DNA from: Terribium retamae
GTDB taxonomy: Bacteria; Pseudomonadota; Alphaproteobacteria; Rhizobiales; Rhizobiaceae
Assembly (NCBI RefSeq): GCF_022347545.1
Contig: NZ_JAKREW010000008.1
Coordinates: forward strand, 1-64,000
Length of the DNA stretch: 64,000 bases
Direction of reading: 5' to 3'
A program made the translations under genes and the position numbers. Shown piece after piece: positions 47,455 to 55,823 of the stretch (position 1 is its first letter; each line of letters begins with the position of its first letter). The notes below the pieces were generated by a model. It worked only from the letters and a program-made list of their open reading frames with translations, did no database searches and was not told the origin of the DNA.

Positions 47455-48684
47455 TCACTGTGTGCGGAAAACACAATCCGCCAGTAGCGCCACGACGGCT
47501 ATGGCGGTGCCGATAACACAAACCGTCAGCCAGCCACCCCACGCCCAGGCAACGCCGGCGACTGCAGAACCGGCAGCGCCGCCAAGGAAAAACAGACCGA
47601 CGAACAGACCGTTGAGCCGGCCCCGCGCTTCCGGCTGCAAAAGGTTGATGACACGCCGCCCGAGCGTCTGGTCGCCGGTGACACCAACATCGAGGATAAT
47701 CGCGCTGGTCCCGAGCAGCAGGAGCGGCAGAAGCCACGAACCGGAACCGGACCGAGCAAAGCCCGCCCACGCAGAAATGGCGAAAGCAAGAACCATGAGA
47801 CAATGCGAAAAGATCGTACCCGTTCGCGTCCAGCCGCGATCACCAGCACGCCCGAACAACGGCGTCACCACCGCGCCCCCGGCGCCCGCAAGGGCAAAGA
47901 GGGCTATGCCACGCTGACCGAGACCGAAAGGAGGCTCGGCCAGCCGAAGCGCCACGGAAGTCCAGAACAGGCTGAATGCCGCCATGGAGAGGCTGGCGGT
48001 GAAAGAGTGGCGCCGCAATTCAGGCTCCGAGCGCAGCAGGTGCCAGAGCGACGCGACCAATGCCGGATACCCGGTATCGCCCAGTGGTCGCCGTAGCGGC
48101 AATCGCATCGCCAAAACCACAGCCAGCAATGTCATCACGGCAGCGCTGGTGGCGTAGAAAGCCCGCCATCCGAAGGTGTCCGCGATCATGCTGGCAGCGG
48201 GGCGGGCCAGAAGGATGCCAATCATCAATCCGCTCATCACATCGCCGATGACGCGGCCACGCCGCTCGGGCTCCGCCATCGACGCCGCAATGGGCACAAG
48301 GATCTGGATCGCCGAACAGGCTGCGCCGAGAGCAAAAAGAACCACCATCAGCAGAGCGGCGCTGGGAGCAAATGCCGCGGCAGTCGCGGCGAGCACGGCG
48401 CAGCCCAGCATCTGCAGGACGAGCGTGCGGTTCTCCAGCAGGTCTGCCAACGGAACGAGGAAGAAGAGGCCTGCGGCGTAGCCGAGCAAGGTCGCCATCG
48501 CCACCAGCCCGCCTGTCCCTGCCTCGAAGCCGAGGGTTGGCCCAATCATGCCGACAAGGGTCTGCGGAGCAAAGAGGTTCGTCACGATGACGCCGACCGC
48601 AACCGCGAACAGGAACACCTGCCAACCGGTGATGGAATCGGGACGCGAGATGCCGCTGGCTGCATCGGTGATATCGCAGGACAT
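47455..48684 (-). CDS. MFS transporter (drug/metabolite exporter-like)
   Basis: A 409-residue permease with 12 predicted helices and the MFS-1 loop motif between helices 2 and 3 (VPLADLLENRT). The likely start is ATG 48684 (MSCDITDAASGISR) with GGGGAG nine bases upstream; two in-frame starts further up are less likely. It is divergent from a LysR regulator gene 103 bases away, the classical arrangement for a regulated exporter. Substrate unknown. Confidence 0.9.
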   Translation of the reverse strand: MSCDITDAASGISRPDSITGWQVFLFAVAVGVIVTNLFAPQTLVGMIGPTLGFEAGTGGLVAMATLLGYAAGLFFLVPLADLLENRTLVLQMLGCAVLAATAAAFAPSAALLMVVLFALGAACSAIQILVPIAASMAEPERRGRVIGDVMSGLMIGILLARPAASMIADTFGWRAFYATSAAVMTLLAVVLAMRLPLRRPLGDTGYPALVASLWHLLRSEPELRRHSFTASLSMAAFSLFWTSVALRLAEPPFGLGQRGIALFALAGAGGAVVTPLFGRAGDRGWTRTGTIFSHCLMVLAFAISAWAGFARSGSGSWLLPLLLLGTSAIILDVGVTGDQTLGRRVINLLQPEARGRLNGLFVGLFFLGGAAGSAVAGVAWAWGGWLTVCVIGTAIAVVALLADCVFRTQ

Positions 48685-48765
48685 GGAAATGCTCCCCAAA
48701 CAAACTCGCATGTTCGTTGAGAGCTTTATTTGCATCTTGCATTATGATACAAATCAAAATTGCGG

Positions 48766-48776
48766 ATAATGATTAT
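48766..48776. promoter_or_regulatory. ATAAT-N-ATTAT palindrome between MFS and LysR genes
   Basis: A perfect inverted repeat ATAAT, G, ATTAT in the 103-base divergent gap, 12 bases before the LysR gene's ATG. The gap is AT-rich (ATTATGATACAAATC just upstream). A LysR regulator would be expected to bind here, controlling both genes. Confidence 0.4.
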
Positions 48777-48787
48777 GCGAGTTTCGC

Positions 48788-49696
48788 ATGAATCTTCAAG
48801 ATCTCGAAGCGTTCGTTGCTGTGGTGGAGACCGGCTCCATCGTAGGAGCTTCGGCGCGATTGAACCTGACCCAGCCGGGTGTGACGCGACGTATCCAGAA
48901 TCTTGAAGACAGGTTGAAGGCGACGCTTCTTGACCGCCAGTCGAAGCCGTTCAAGCCAACAGCCGCGGGCCGGGAAGCGTATGAGCATGGCCGCCGCGTG
49001 TTGCGCTCACTGGATGATCTGAAGGCTGGCGTTTCGCCGGTCGGGGATATCGAGGGCGAATTCAGGCTCGGCATCATGCCTTATCTTTCCGATGCGGCGC
49101 TCGCCCTTCCGATCGAGCGGCTGCGGACCGATTTCCCGAAGCTGACGCTGCGCGTCACTTCCGGCTGGTCACCGCGCCTCGTGGAACAGGTTCTGCGCAG
49201 CGAACTCGACGCCGCAGCGGTTTGCCTCGCCGACGGTCTGCAGCCCCCGGATGAACTCGTCAGCGAGGACCTTGGAACACAGTCTGTAGTGCTCGTCGCG
49301 GCAAACGGCCTTCTTCTGCCAAAGCCGGCGAGCCTGGAAGACCTGTCGAAATTCCCCTGGGTGATGAACGAGACCGGATGTGGTTTCCGCGCCTTCATCC
49401 GTCGCCAGTTCGAGGCGGCGCGGCTGCCCTTCAATGTCGGGGTTGAGGCCTTGAGTGCCGACCTGCGTTTGTCGCTGGTAGCGCGCGGCCACGGCATCGG
49501 CATCATCACGCCGGCCGCCCTAGCTGGAAGCCCGTGGCAGGATCAAGTCCAGGTCCTCGAGGTGCGGGATTTTCGCCCTCTGGTGCGTGCCTGGATGCTA
49601 CATCGCCCGCCCGCCGGACGGCTTGCGCGGCCGATTGCAGTCTTTCGCGACGCGCTGCTTGAGGGGCTGAAAGTGCCTTCTCCCTTCATTTCGTAA
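48788..49696 (+). CDS. LysR-family transcriptional regulator
   Basis: A 302-residue LysR protein with the N-terminal winged helix (LEAFVAVVETGSIVGASARL, then NLTQPGVTRRIQNLE) and a periplasmic-binding-protein-like effector domain (about 90-290). The effector is unknown. It is divergent from the MFS gene and probably controls it. The C-terminus ends LEGLKVPSPFIS. Confidence 0.92.
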   Translation: MNLQDLEAFVAVVETGSIVGASARLNLTQPGVTRRIQNLEDRLKATLLDRQSKPFKPTAAGREAYEHGRRVLRSLDDLKAGVSPVGDIEGEFRLGIMPYLSDAALALPIERLRTDFPKLTLRVTSGWSPRLVEQVLRSELDAAAVCLADGLQPPDELVSEDLGTQSVVLVAANGLLLPKPASLEDLSKFPWVMNETGCGFRAFIRRQFEAARLPFNVGVEALSADLRLSLVARGHGIGIITPAALAGSPWQDQVQVLEVRDFRPLVRAWMLHRPPAGRLARPIAVFRDALLEGLKVPSPFIS

Positions 49697-49718
49697 GAAG
49701 AACGGGTGTCCACTTTAC

Positions 49719-49740
49719 TTTAATCATTCGATTGATTAAA
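49719..49740. promoter_or_regulatory. 22-bp operator palindrome before the TetR gene
   Basis: TTTAATCA (49719-49726) and TGATTAAA (49733-49740) form perfect eight-base arms around a six-base centre TTCGAT, ending eight bases before the TetR ATG. Such a site overlapping the translation start region suggests direct autorepression of the exporter operon. Confidence 0.7.
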
Positions 49741-49748
49741 TTGCAGTG

Positions 49749-50456
49749 ATGTCGACCCAATCGCAAAAACCACTTTCCTCGCCCGCCGATATGACGAAAG
49801 CAGCGCTTGTGCGCGCCGCGCTCAGACTGTTCGGCCGGCAAGGTTATGACGGCACCTCGACACGGGAGATAGCCGCGGCCGCCAAGGCCAATATCGGCTC
49901 GATCGCCTATCATTTCGGCGGCAAGGAGGGTCTGCGAGCCGCCGTTGCCGACCATATAGTCGGGACAATCCAGTCCATTGCCAACCAAGCCTTGGGCGGC
50001 ATGAGCGGTCCTGACTCCGCCACCTTGACACCGGAGACGGCGCGCGAGCAGCTGAAAGCCACATTGCAAGGCATGGTTACCTTCCTGGTGGCACGCCCGG
50101 AAGCCGGCGAGATCGTGCAGTTCATGCTGCGGGAACTCTCCGATCCTACGCCTACACTCGACCGCATCTATGCCGGACTGTTCGAGCCGACGCACAGAAG
50201 GCTTTGCCTCATCTGGGAGCGCGCCACCGGCGAGCCGGCGGAAAGCGAGGCGACCCGGCTAACCATCTTCTCGCTGATCGGCCAGGCCGTTTATTTCCGC
50301 ATTGGCCGGGAGCCCGTGATGCGCCGCATGGGCTGGACAACAATCGGCCAGGATGAAGCCAGCAAGATCGTCGCGACGTTGCACGCCAATCTCGACGCGA
50401 TGCTCGGCGTAAGGAGCGCAACAACCAGACGCCACGAAGGGGGCGATGCGAAATGA
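49749..50456 (+). CDS. TetR-family regulator, CecR-like (DUF1956)
   Basis: A 235-residue repressor with the TetR helix-turn-helix near 20-65 (ALRLFGRQGYDGTSTREIAA, NIGSIAYHFGGKEGL) and a DUF1956-type ligand domain with EIVQFMLRELSDPTPTLDRI. It matches the CecR (YbiH) group of E. coli, which regulates the ybhGFSR exporter; the same order regulator-HlyD-ATPase-permease appears here. ATG 49749 is used, one codon after a GTG. Its stop overlaps the HlyD-like gene's ATG by four bases. Confidence 0.9.
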   Translation: MSTQSQKPLSSPADMTKAALVRAALRLFGRQGYDGTSTREIAAAAKANIGSIAYHFGGKEGLRAAVADHIVGTIQSIANQALGGMSGPDSATLTPETAREQLKATLQGMVTFLVARPEAGEIVQFMLRELSDPTPTLDRIYAGLFEPTHRRLCLIWERATGEPAESEATRLTIFSLIGQAVYFRIGREPVMRRMGWTTIGQDEASKIVATLHANLDAMLGVRSATTRRHEGGDAK

Positions 50457-51403
50457 GCTTGTTGTGTTCACTGCCCTTGGCAGCGCAGCTGTTTTCCGCC
50501 TGCAGCGCAGCCACTCCACTCGCCGTCGGATATGTCGAAGGCGACTTCGTCCTGCTTGCTCCCATCGAAGTGGCAGAAGTGAAAGCTGTCTCGGCCCGCC
50601 GCGGCGATCGTGTCGGCCCCGGTCAACCGGTCGCGACGCTGGAAAGTGCCGACGCCGAAATCGCCGTGGCCCAGGCCAAGGCAGCACTCGCCCAAGCGCA
50701 AGCACAGCTCGCCGACCTGCAGGTGGGCAAACGACCGGAAGAGATCGCCGTGCTGGAGGCCACCCTGCGCTCGGCCAAGGCGCAGGCTGCAGATGCGGCC
50801 CGCACGCTCGCCCGCACGCAGGATCTGCTGAAGCGCGGCGTCGCCACCCAGGCGCAGTTTGACGATGCGGCCACACAATCCGAAGTCGCCGAAGCGGCCA
50901 TCGGCCAGGCCACCGCCAATCTCGCGGTCGGCAACTTGCCGGCACGACCCGAGACGATCAAGGCGGCCGAAAACCAGGTGAAGCAGGCAAGGACCGCTTT
51001 GGACCAGGCGGAGTGGCAACTTTCCAAGCGCACGCTTGTGGCGCCTGCTGCCGGACGCGTCGACGACATCATCCGCCATGCCGGTGACACTGCGGGGCCA
51101 AGCGCACCGGTGCTTTCGGTGCTGCCGGACGGCGCCGTGAAGCTGACCGTCTATGTGCCTGAAGCCAGCCTCTCTTCGATCAAGGTCGGAGGCGACCTTG
51201 CCGTCCGCTGCGACGGCTGCCCGCAAGGCCTCAAGGCGCGTATCAGCTATGTATCTTCCGATCCCGAATTCACGCCGCCGGTCATCTACTCCCTCGAGAA
51301 CCGCCAGAAGCTTGTCTACCTCGTTGAGGCGCGACCCATCGGTGACGCAGGGCCGTTGCAGCCGGGACAGATCGTCGACGTGGATCTGGCGAATAACGAG
51401 TAG
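50453..51403 (+). CDS. HlyD-like membrane fusion protein (YbhG-type)
   Basis: A 316-residue periplasmic adaptor: N-terminal hydrophobic signal/anchor (LPLAAQLFSACSAA; the Cys could also be a lipobox), biotinyl-lipoyl-like half-motifs flanking a long coiled coil (about 65-180, AQAKAALAQAQAQLADL), then a beta-barrel domain with LVAPAAGRVDDIIRHAGD. It links the ABC-2 exporter to the outer membrane. Its stop codon TAG lies inside the GTAGGCA repeat that follows. Confidence 0.9.
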   Translation: MSLLCSLPLAAQLFSACSAATPLAVGYVEGDFVLLAPIEVAEVKAVSARRGDRVGPGQPVATLESADAEIAVAQAKAALAQAQAQLADLQVGKRPEEIAVLEATLRSAKAQAADAARTLARTQDLLKRGVATQAQFDDAATQSEVAEAAIGQATANLAVGNLPARPETIKAAENQVKQARTALDQAEWQLSKRTLVAPAAGRVDDIIRHAGDTAGPSAPVLSVLPDGAVKLTVYVPEASLSSIKVGGDLAVRCDGCPQGLKARISYVSSDPEFTPPVIYSLENRQKLVYLVEARPIGDAGPLQPGQIVDVDLANNE

Positions 51404-51513
51404 GCAGTAGGCAGTAGGCGGTAGAGAGACATCCGAGATGCCAAGCGTTTCAAGATACACGTGGTGGGGTCCTTCAAAGGCCCCGTCACCTACTGCCTAC
51501 TGCCTACTGCCTG
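51400..51513. repeat. Heptamer-built inverted repeat (AGTAGGC arrays)
   Basis: Left arm 51400-51424 is three tandem copies of the heptamer GTAGGCA-type unit plus a degenerate fourth; right arm 51489-51513 is CCTACTG/CCTACTG units in reverse. The arms match at 22 of about 23 positions and enclose about 65 bases. The left arm includes the stop codon of the HlyD-like gene. The structure sits inside the operon, between the HlyD and ATPase genes, and could form a large mRNA hairpin; ORF-like frames through it are artefacts. Confidence 0.85.
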
Positions 51514-51547
51514 TTTTCAACCAGTTCGTCCCCTGGCGCAGCACCCG

Positions 51548-52468
51548 ATGAACGCCATCGACGTCAAAAATCTGGTCAAACGCTTCGGCGACCGCACCGT
51601 CGTCGACCACGTCTCGATGAGCGTGGCGGAGGGTGAGATCGTCGGCTTTCTCGGTCCCAACGGCTCCGGCAAGACCACGACGATCCGCATGATGTGCGGG
51701 CTTTTGACAGCCGACGAAGGCGAAGGCACCGTGCTTGGTTACGATCTGAGGACTGAAAGCCTGAAGATCAAGAACGAGGTCGGCTACATGACGCAGAAGT
51801 TCTCGTTCTACGAGGACCTGACGATCGCCGAGAACCTTGAATTCGTCGCCCGCCTTTATCGCCTGAAGCCGATAGAGGATCATGTCGACAGGACGCTGGG
51901 AGAGCTTGGCCTGGCCAGCCGGCGCAACCAGCTTGCCGGCACCCTTTCTGGCGGCTGGAAGCAGCGGCTGGCACTGGCTGCCTGCATCATGCACAAGCCG
52001 CGCCTGCTTCTGCTCGATGAACCGACTGCCGGCGTCGATCCGAAGGCGCGGCGTGAATTCTGGGACGAGATCCATCACCTCGCACATGGCGGGCTCACCG
52101 TCCTGGTCTCCACCCACTACATGGACGAAGCCGAGCGCTGCCATCGCATCTCGTATATTTCCTATGGCAAGCTCCTCGCCACCGGCACCGTGGCCGAGGT
52201 GGTGGACAATGCCGGCCTCACCACCTTCATCGTCGAAGGGCCGCGCCTCGACGCCGTGACGACCGCTCTCGAGGGCCGGCCAGGCGTCGATCAGGTGGCC
52301 CCCTTCGGCGCGACGCTGCATGTCGTGGGTTCAGACGCTACCGCACTCAAACGTGCATTGGCCGATATCGAGAAGACGCATCCCGGGGTCAAGGTGAGGC
52401 CCGGCGAAACCAGTCTAGAAGACGTCTTCATCCAGTTCATGGCCGGCTCGAAGGACAATATGGCGTGA
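51548..52468 (+). CDS. ABC transporter ATP-binding protein (YbhF-like, single domain)
   Basis: A 306-residue ATPase: Walker A FLGPNGSGKTTTIRMM, signature GTLSGGWKQRL, Walker [17 protein letters not shown] and H-loop STHYMDEAERC, with a C-terminal domain ending SLEDVFIQFMAG. E. coli YbhF is a tandem-domain ATPase; this one has a single domain. ATG 51548 (MNAIDVKNLVKRFG) has no strong Shine-Dalgarno; upstream frame reads through the repeat. GTGA overlap with the permease gene. Confidence 0.92.
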   Translation: MNAIDVKNLVKRFGDRTVVDHVSMSVAEGEIVGFLGPNGSGKTTTIRMMCGLLTADEGEGTVLGYDLRTESLKIKNEVGYMTQKFSFYEDLTIAENLEFVARLYRLKPIEDHVDRTLGELGLASRRNQLAGTLSGGWKQRLALAACIMHKPRLLLLDEPTAGVDPKARREFWDEIHHLAHGGLTVLVSTHYMDEAERCHRISYISYGKLLATGTVAEVVDNAGLTTFIVEGPRLDAVTTALEGRPGVDQVAPFGATLHVVGSDATALKRALADIEKTHPGVKVRPGETSLEDVFIQFMAGSKDNMA

Positions 52469-53601
52469 GCAACCTGTTCTCTCCCGCCAGGCTCGGCGCG
52501 CTGCTGACGAAGGAATTCATCCAGATGCGGCGCGACCGCGTCACCTTTGCGATGATGCTGGGTGTGCCGCTGATGCTGCTCATCCTGTTCGGCTTCGCCA
52601 TCAACAGCGACCCCAAGCGGCTGCCGGCGGCGCTCCTGGCAATGAGCAACGACCAGTACACCCGCGCCATGGTTTCGGCGCTCGAGAACACCAATTACTA
52701 TCGCTTCGACTACATCGCCCGCACGGAGGCCGAAGCGGACTTCCTGCTGGCGCGCGGCGATGTCTCTTTCGTGGTCACCATCCCGGCTGATTTCGGCAAG
52801 AGGGTCGAGCGCGGAGATCGTCCACAAATCCTGATCGAGGCCGACGCGACCGATCCGTCATCGGCAAGCGGCGCCATCTCCACCCTGGGCACCGTTGCGT
52901 CCCAGGCCCTGCTGCGCGCCCGCGGCATGGAGGCGGCCGCCGCCGAGAGCAAGGCAAGTCAACTCGATGTCATCGCCCATCGCCTCTACAATCCCGAAGG
53001 CATCTCGCAATACAACATCGTGCCCGGCCTGCTCGGGGTGATCCTGCAGATGACCATGGTGATGATGACTTCGATCGCGCTGACGCGCGAAACCGAGCGC
53101 GGCACGATGGAGAACCTGCTCGCCATGCCGGCCAACCCGTTGGAAATCATGCTGGGCAAGGTGCTGCCCTATGCCGGTGTTGGCGCAGTGCAGGTGGTGG
53201 TGGTGCTGTTCGCAGCAAAGCTCTTGTTCCATGTGCCCTTCGTCGGCGGCATCGGACTGCTCCTGTCGTCGATCCTCGTCTTTGTGCTGGGGCTGGTTTT
53301 GCTCGGCTACACGATTTCGACCGTATCACGGACGCAGATGCAGGCCATGCAGCTAACCTTTTTCTTCTTCCTGCCGTCGATCCTGCTATCCGGCTTCATG
53401 TTTCCCTATCGCGGCATGCCGGGTTGGGCGCAGACACTCGGCGAGATTTTTCCGCTCACGCATTTCCTGCGCATCGTGCGCGCAGTGATGCTGAAAGGCG
53501 CGGAATTCCCTGCCATCGCCTCCGAGGTCGGCTGGCTGCTGTTCTTCGTGGCGCTGTTTGCGGGGCTGGCGCTGCTGCGGTTCCGCCGTACACTCGACTA
53601 A
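52465..53601 (+). CDS. ABC-2 permease (YbhS/YbhR-like)
   Basis: A 378-residue permease: one N-terminal helix (VTFAMMLGVPLMLLILFGFA), a long periplasmic loop (about 50-180), then five C-terminal helices, with the YHYH-like ALTRETERGTMENLLAMP coupling segment and LSGFMFPYRGMPGWAQ. GTG 52465 overlaps the ATPase stop. Only one permease gene is present where E. coli has two (ybhS and ybhR), so it probably works as a homodimer. Confidence 0.92.
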   Translation: MSNLFSPARLGALLTKEFIQMRRDRVTFAMMLGVPLMLLILFGFAINSDPKRLPAALLAMSNDQYTRAMVSALENTNYYRFDYIARTEAEADFLLARGDVSFVVTIPADFGKRVERGDRPQILIEADATDPSSASGAISTLGTVASQALLRARGMEAAAAESKASQLDVIAHRLYNPEGISQYNIVPGLLGVILQMTMVMMTSIALTRETERGTMENLLAMPANPLEIMLGKVLPYAGVGAVQVVVVLFAAKLLFHVPFVGGIGLLLSSILVFVLGLVLLGYTISTVSRTQMQAMQLTFFFFLPSILLSGFMFPYRGMPGWAQTLGEIFPLTHFLRIVRAVMLKGAEFPAIASEVGWLLFFVALFAGLALLRFRRTLD

Positions 53602-53625
53602 AACGACGGGGTCAGCGCATCTGCA

Positions 53626-54606
53626 TCAAGCCGCTGCCATGATCCTGGCGTAGGTGCCGAAATCGACGTTGCCGCCGGAAAGCACCACCGCAACGCATTT
53701 TCCGGCAAGGTCGATTTCGCCGGACGAAAGGGCTGCCAATCCGACACAGCCACCGGGCTCCACCACCAGCTTGAGACAGGCCATGGCATCGCGCATGGCC
53801 GCCGCCGTCGCTTCTTCCGATACGGCAATGGACCCGGCGAGATTCCTGCGGTTGATCTCGAAAGTGATCACGCCCGGCTCATGGGTGAGAATGGCATCGC
53901 AGATTGAGTCGTGACCGGGTTCGTTGCCGACGCGCCGGCCGGCGACGAGTGAACGGCGGGTGTCGTCGAAATATTCGGGCTCCGCCACCCAGACAGCGGT
54001 CTGCGGCGAGGCATCCTTGACCGCGATCGAAATGCCGCTGGACAAGCCGCCGCCACCGCAGGGCATCACCACGGCGTCGAGCATTACGCCCAAGGCCGCA
54101 GCCTGAGCCATCAGTTCCAGCCCGATCGTGCCCTGACCGGCGATGATGGCCGGGTCGTCGAAGGGCGGCACCAGCGCCATGCCTTGCTCCATCCACGGCT
54201 TCACCACCGCCATCCGGTCATCGCGGAAGCGATCGAAGCGCACCACCTCGGCGCCCATGCGCCGCACATTGGCAACCTTGGTTTCGGGCGCATCCGAAGG
54301 CATCGCGATCACACTTTTCAGGCCGAACATGGCTGCGGCCGCCGCGACGCCTTGTGCGTGATTGCCCGAAGAGAAGGCAACTACGCCACCACGGCGCTCC
54401 TCCTGCGACAACGAGGAAATCTTGTTGTAGGCGCCACGAAATTTGAACGAACCGGTACGCTGCAGCGTTTCCGGCTTGAACAGGATTCGGCCGCCGAAAC
54501 GCTCGTTGAGCACCGGAGATTCGATCAAAGGCGTGGTCACGATCAGACCCGCCAAGCGTTCGGCGGCATCGCGAACGTCGGCAATATCGGGAAGTGAAGC
54601 TGTCAT
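53626..54606 (-). CDS. Threonine dehydratase-like PLP enzyme (or serine racemase)
   Basis: A 326-residue fold-type II PLP enzyme: PLP Lys in TGSFKFRGAYNK, SSGNHAQGVA, the GGGGLSSG phosphate loop and the C-terminal VVLSGGNVD motif. No ACT regulatory domain, so it is the short catabolic type of threonine ammonia-lyase, or a serine racemase/hydroxyaspartate dehydratase relative; sequence alone does not decide. ATG 54606 (MTASLPDIADVR) is used; the frame further up is unconserved. It converges with the exporter operon. Confidence 0.88.
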   Translation of the reverse strand: MTASLPDIADVRDAAERLAGLIVTTPLIESPVLNERFGGRILFKPETLQRTGSFKFRGAYNKISSLSQEERRGGVVAFSSGNHAQGVAAAAAMFGLKSVIAMPSDAPETKVANVRRMGAEVVRFDRFRDDRMAVVKPWMEQGMALVPPFDDPAIIAGQGTIGLELMAQAAALGVMLDAVVMPCGGGGLSSGISIAVKDASPQTAVWVAEPEYFDDTRRSLVAGRRVGNEPGHDSICDAILTHEPGVITFEINRRNLAGSIAVSEEATAAAMRDAMACLKLVVEPGGCVGLAALSSGEIDLAGKCVAVVLSGGNVDFGTYARIMAAA

Positions 54607-54824
54607 GCGGAACCCACCAAGACACATATTCGCCTTCATCATGTGCGCGAAGCAGGGGCGAGCGCCAATGAAAAGATGTAACCGTGACAATGTTCATTCG
54701 CTTCATATCAGCGGTTCATCAGGGACGTCGGAGGTGCTCACCGATTGTTTCTGACTTAAGCGAAATCTGACTTGAACAGGATGGTGCCGCCTGACCTTGT
54801 GCGGCGATGAGAGGAGGCCTCCAA

Positions 54825-55256
54825 ATGCGCAAGTTCCTTACCCTTTCCACCCTCGCCATGACGCTGGCGCTGACGAGTCTGCCGCTGACCACGGCATCGG
54901 CCCAAGATCTGAACATCCAGATCGGCCCCGACGGCCCGGTGATCATGCGCGACCGTCGCTGCGACCCGGACCGCGAATATTGCGGCGAACGCCGCCGTTC
55001 CGATGAATGGCGCAGCGAGGACGACTACGGCCGTCGCCGCTCCGACGAGTGGCGCAGCGAGGATGATGACGGCTACCGCCGCCGCGAATGCAACCCCGAC
55101 CGTGCGCTCGACAAGGCCGAACGCATGGGCGTACGCCGTGCCCGCGTCGTCGGCGTCGGGCGCCGTACCATCGAAGTGCGCGGCATCTCCCGCAGCGGGG
55201 AGCGCGTACGCCTGATCTTCGGTCGCCGCGATCCGCGCTGCCCGCTGATGAGCTGA
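54825..55256 (+). CDS. Exported Arg-rich repeat-bearing protein of unknown function
   Basis: A 143-residue protein: signal peptide MRKFLTLSTLAMTLALTSLP (cleaved near ASAQD, about residue 27), then a charged mature part that contains two copies of R-R-S-D-E-W-R-S-E-D-D in tandem (about 60-85), four Cys (RRCDPDREYCGE, ECNPDRA, RCPLMS) and a C-terminal beta-like domain VGVGRRTIEVRGISRSGERV. I do not recognise a family beyond this. ATG 54825 has GAGGAG about nine bases upstream, and a terminator follows. Confidence 0.75.
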   Translation: MRKFLTLSTLAMTLALTSLPLTTASAQDLNIQIGPDGPVIMRDRRCDPDREYCGERRRSDEWRSEDDYGRRRSDEWRSEDDDGYRRRECNPDRALDKAERMGVRRARVVGVGRRTIEVRGISRSGERVRLIFGRRDPRCPLMS

Positions 55257-55280
55257 CCTGTTTCAACGGTTACAATGCGA

Positions 55281-55309
55281 ACGGGCGCCATCAGGCGCCC
55301 GTTTTGCTT
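55281..55309 (+). terminator. Intrinsic terminator after the Arg-rich protein gene
   Basis: A perfect nine-base-pair stem ACGGGCGCC/GGCGCCCGT with an ATCA loop and a TTTGCTTTG tail, 25 bases after the stop codon. Confidence 0.85.
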
Positions 55310-55350
55310 TGAAGGCGGAGATGCGACCTTTCGGTGATGTGGGCCGTTTT

Positions 55351-55674
55351 TTAGCCCAGCAGCGTAGGCTTGCGTTTGTTGCCGCCGACCTTGCGCCAGG
55401 CGTTGAAGCGGTGAGTGGCGGCGGCGAAAGAAATCTTCATCTTCTGCGAGACCGAATAGCGCGATTCACCTCTGTCGAAGAGCCGGTAGCAACATTCGAC
55501 ACCCTCGTCGGTCAGTTTACCGTCCGTTGTCTTGTTATGCGGATTGGCGGGATCGAAGGGTTCGATCTGCGCCGACACCATGTCTTTCAAGCGGGCAAGG
55601 TCCGCCTCTATCGAGGCGATGAGGTCGAGTACCGGTTTGGCATCGATATGCTTCGCGCGCTTGGCAGTCGTCAT
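55351..55674 (-). CDS. Conserved hypothetical protein (107 aa)
   Basis: A 107-residue protein with a coiled, charged N-terminal half (VLDLIASIEADLARLKDMVS) and a C-terminal segment GESRYSVSQKMKISFAAATH, then RFNAWRKVGG, that resembles a helix-turn-helix. I cannot name it. It is divergent from mbfA; the 149-base gap between them holds the ICE palindrome. Whether iron also controls this gene cannot be read from the sequence. ATG 55674. Confidence 0.7.
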   Translation of the reverse strand: MTTAKRAKHIDAKPVLDLIASIEADLARLKDMVSAQIEPFDPANPHNKTTDGKLTDEGVECCYRLFDRGESRYSVSQKMKISFAAATHRFNAWRKVGGNKRKPTLLG

Positions 55675-55785
55675 GCAAAATCTCCAGGTTGGTTTTCCTT
55701 CATATAGGTGAACATTCGCCGATAAAAAGGGCAACCGCCACTGCTCTCGCCGCGCAGCGAATGCTTGACCCAAGCGGGGCACACA

Positions 55786-55812
55786 TCTAGTTTAGAATGA
55801 TTCTAAACTAGA
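55786..55812. promoter_or_regulatory. Iron control element (ICE/Irr box) before mbfA
   Basis: A perfect inverted repeat of 12-base arms, TCTAGTTTAGAA (55786-55797) and TTCTAAACTAGA (55801-55812), around a 3-base spacer TGA. The core TTTAGAA-N3-TTCTAAA is the known Irr-box/ICE motif of rhizobia. It ends 11 bases before the mbfA ATG, so Irr bound there would block transcription or initiation. Confidence 0.92.
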
Positions 55813-55823
55813 GATAATTCGTC

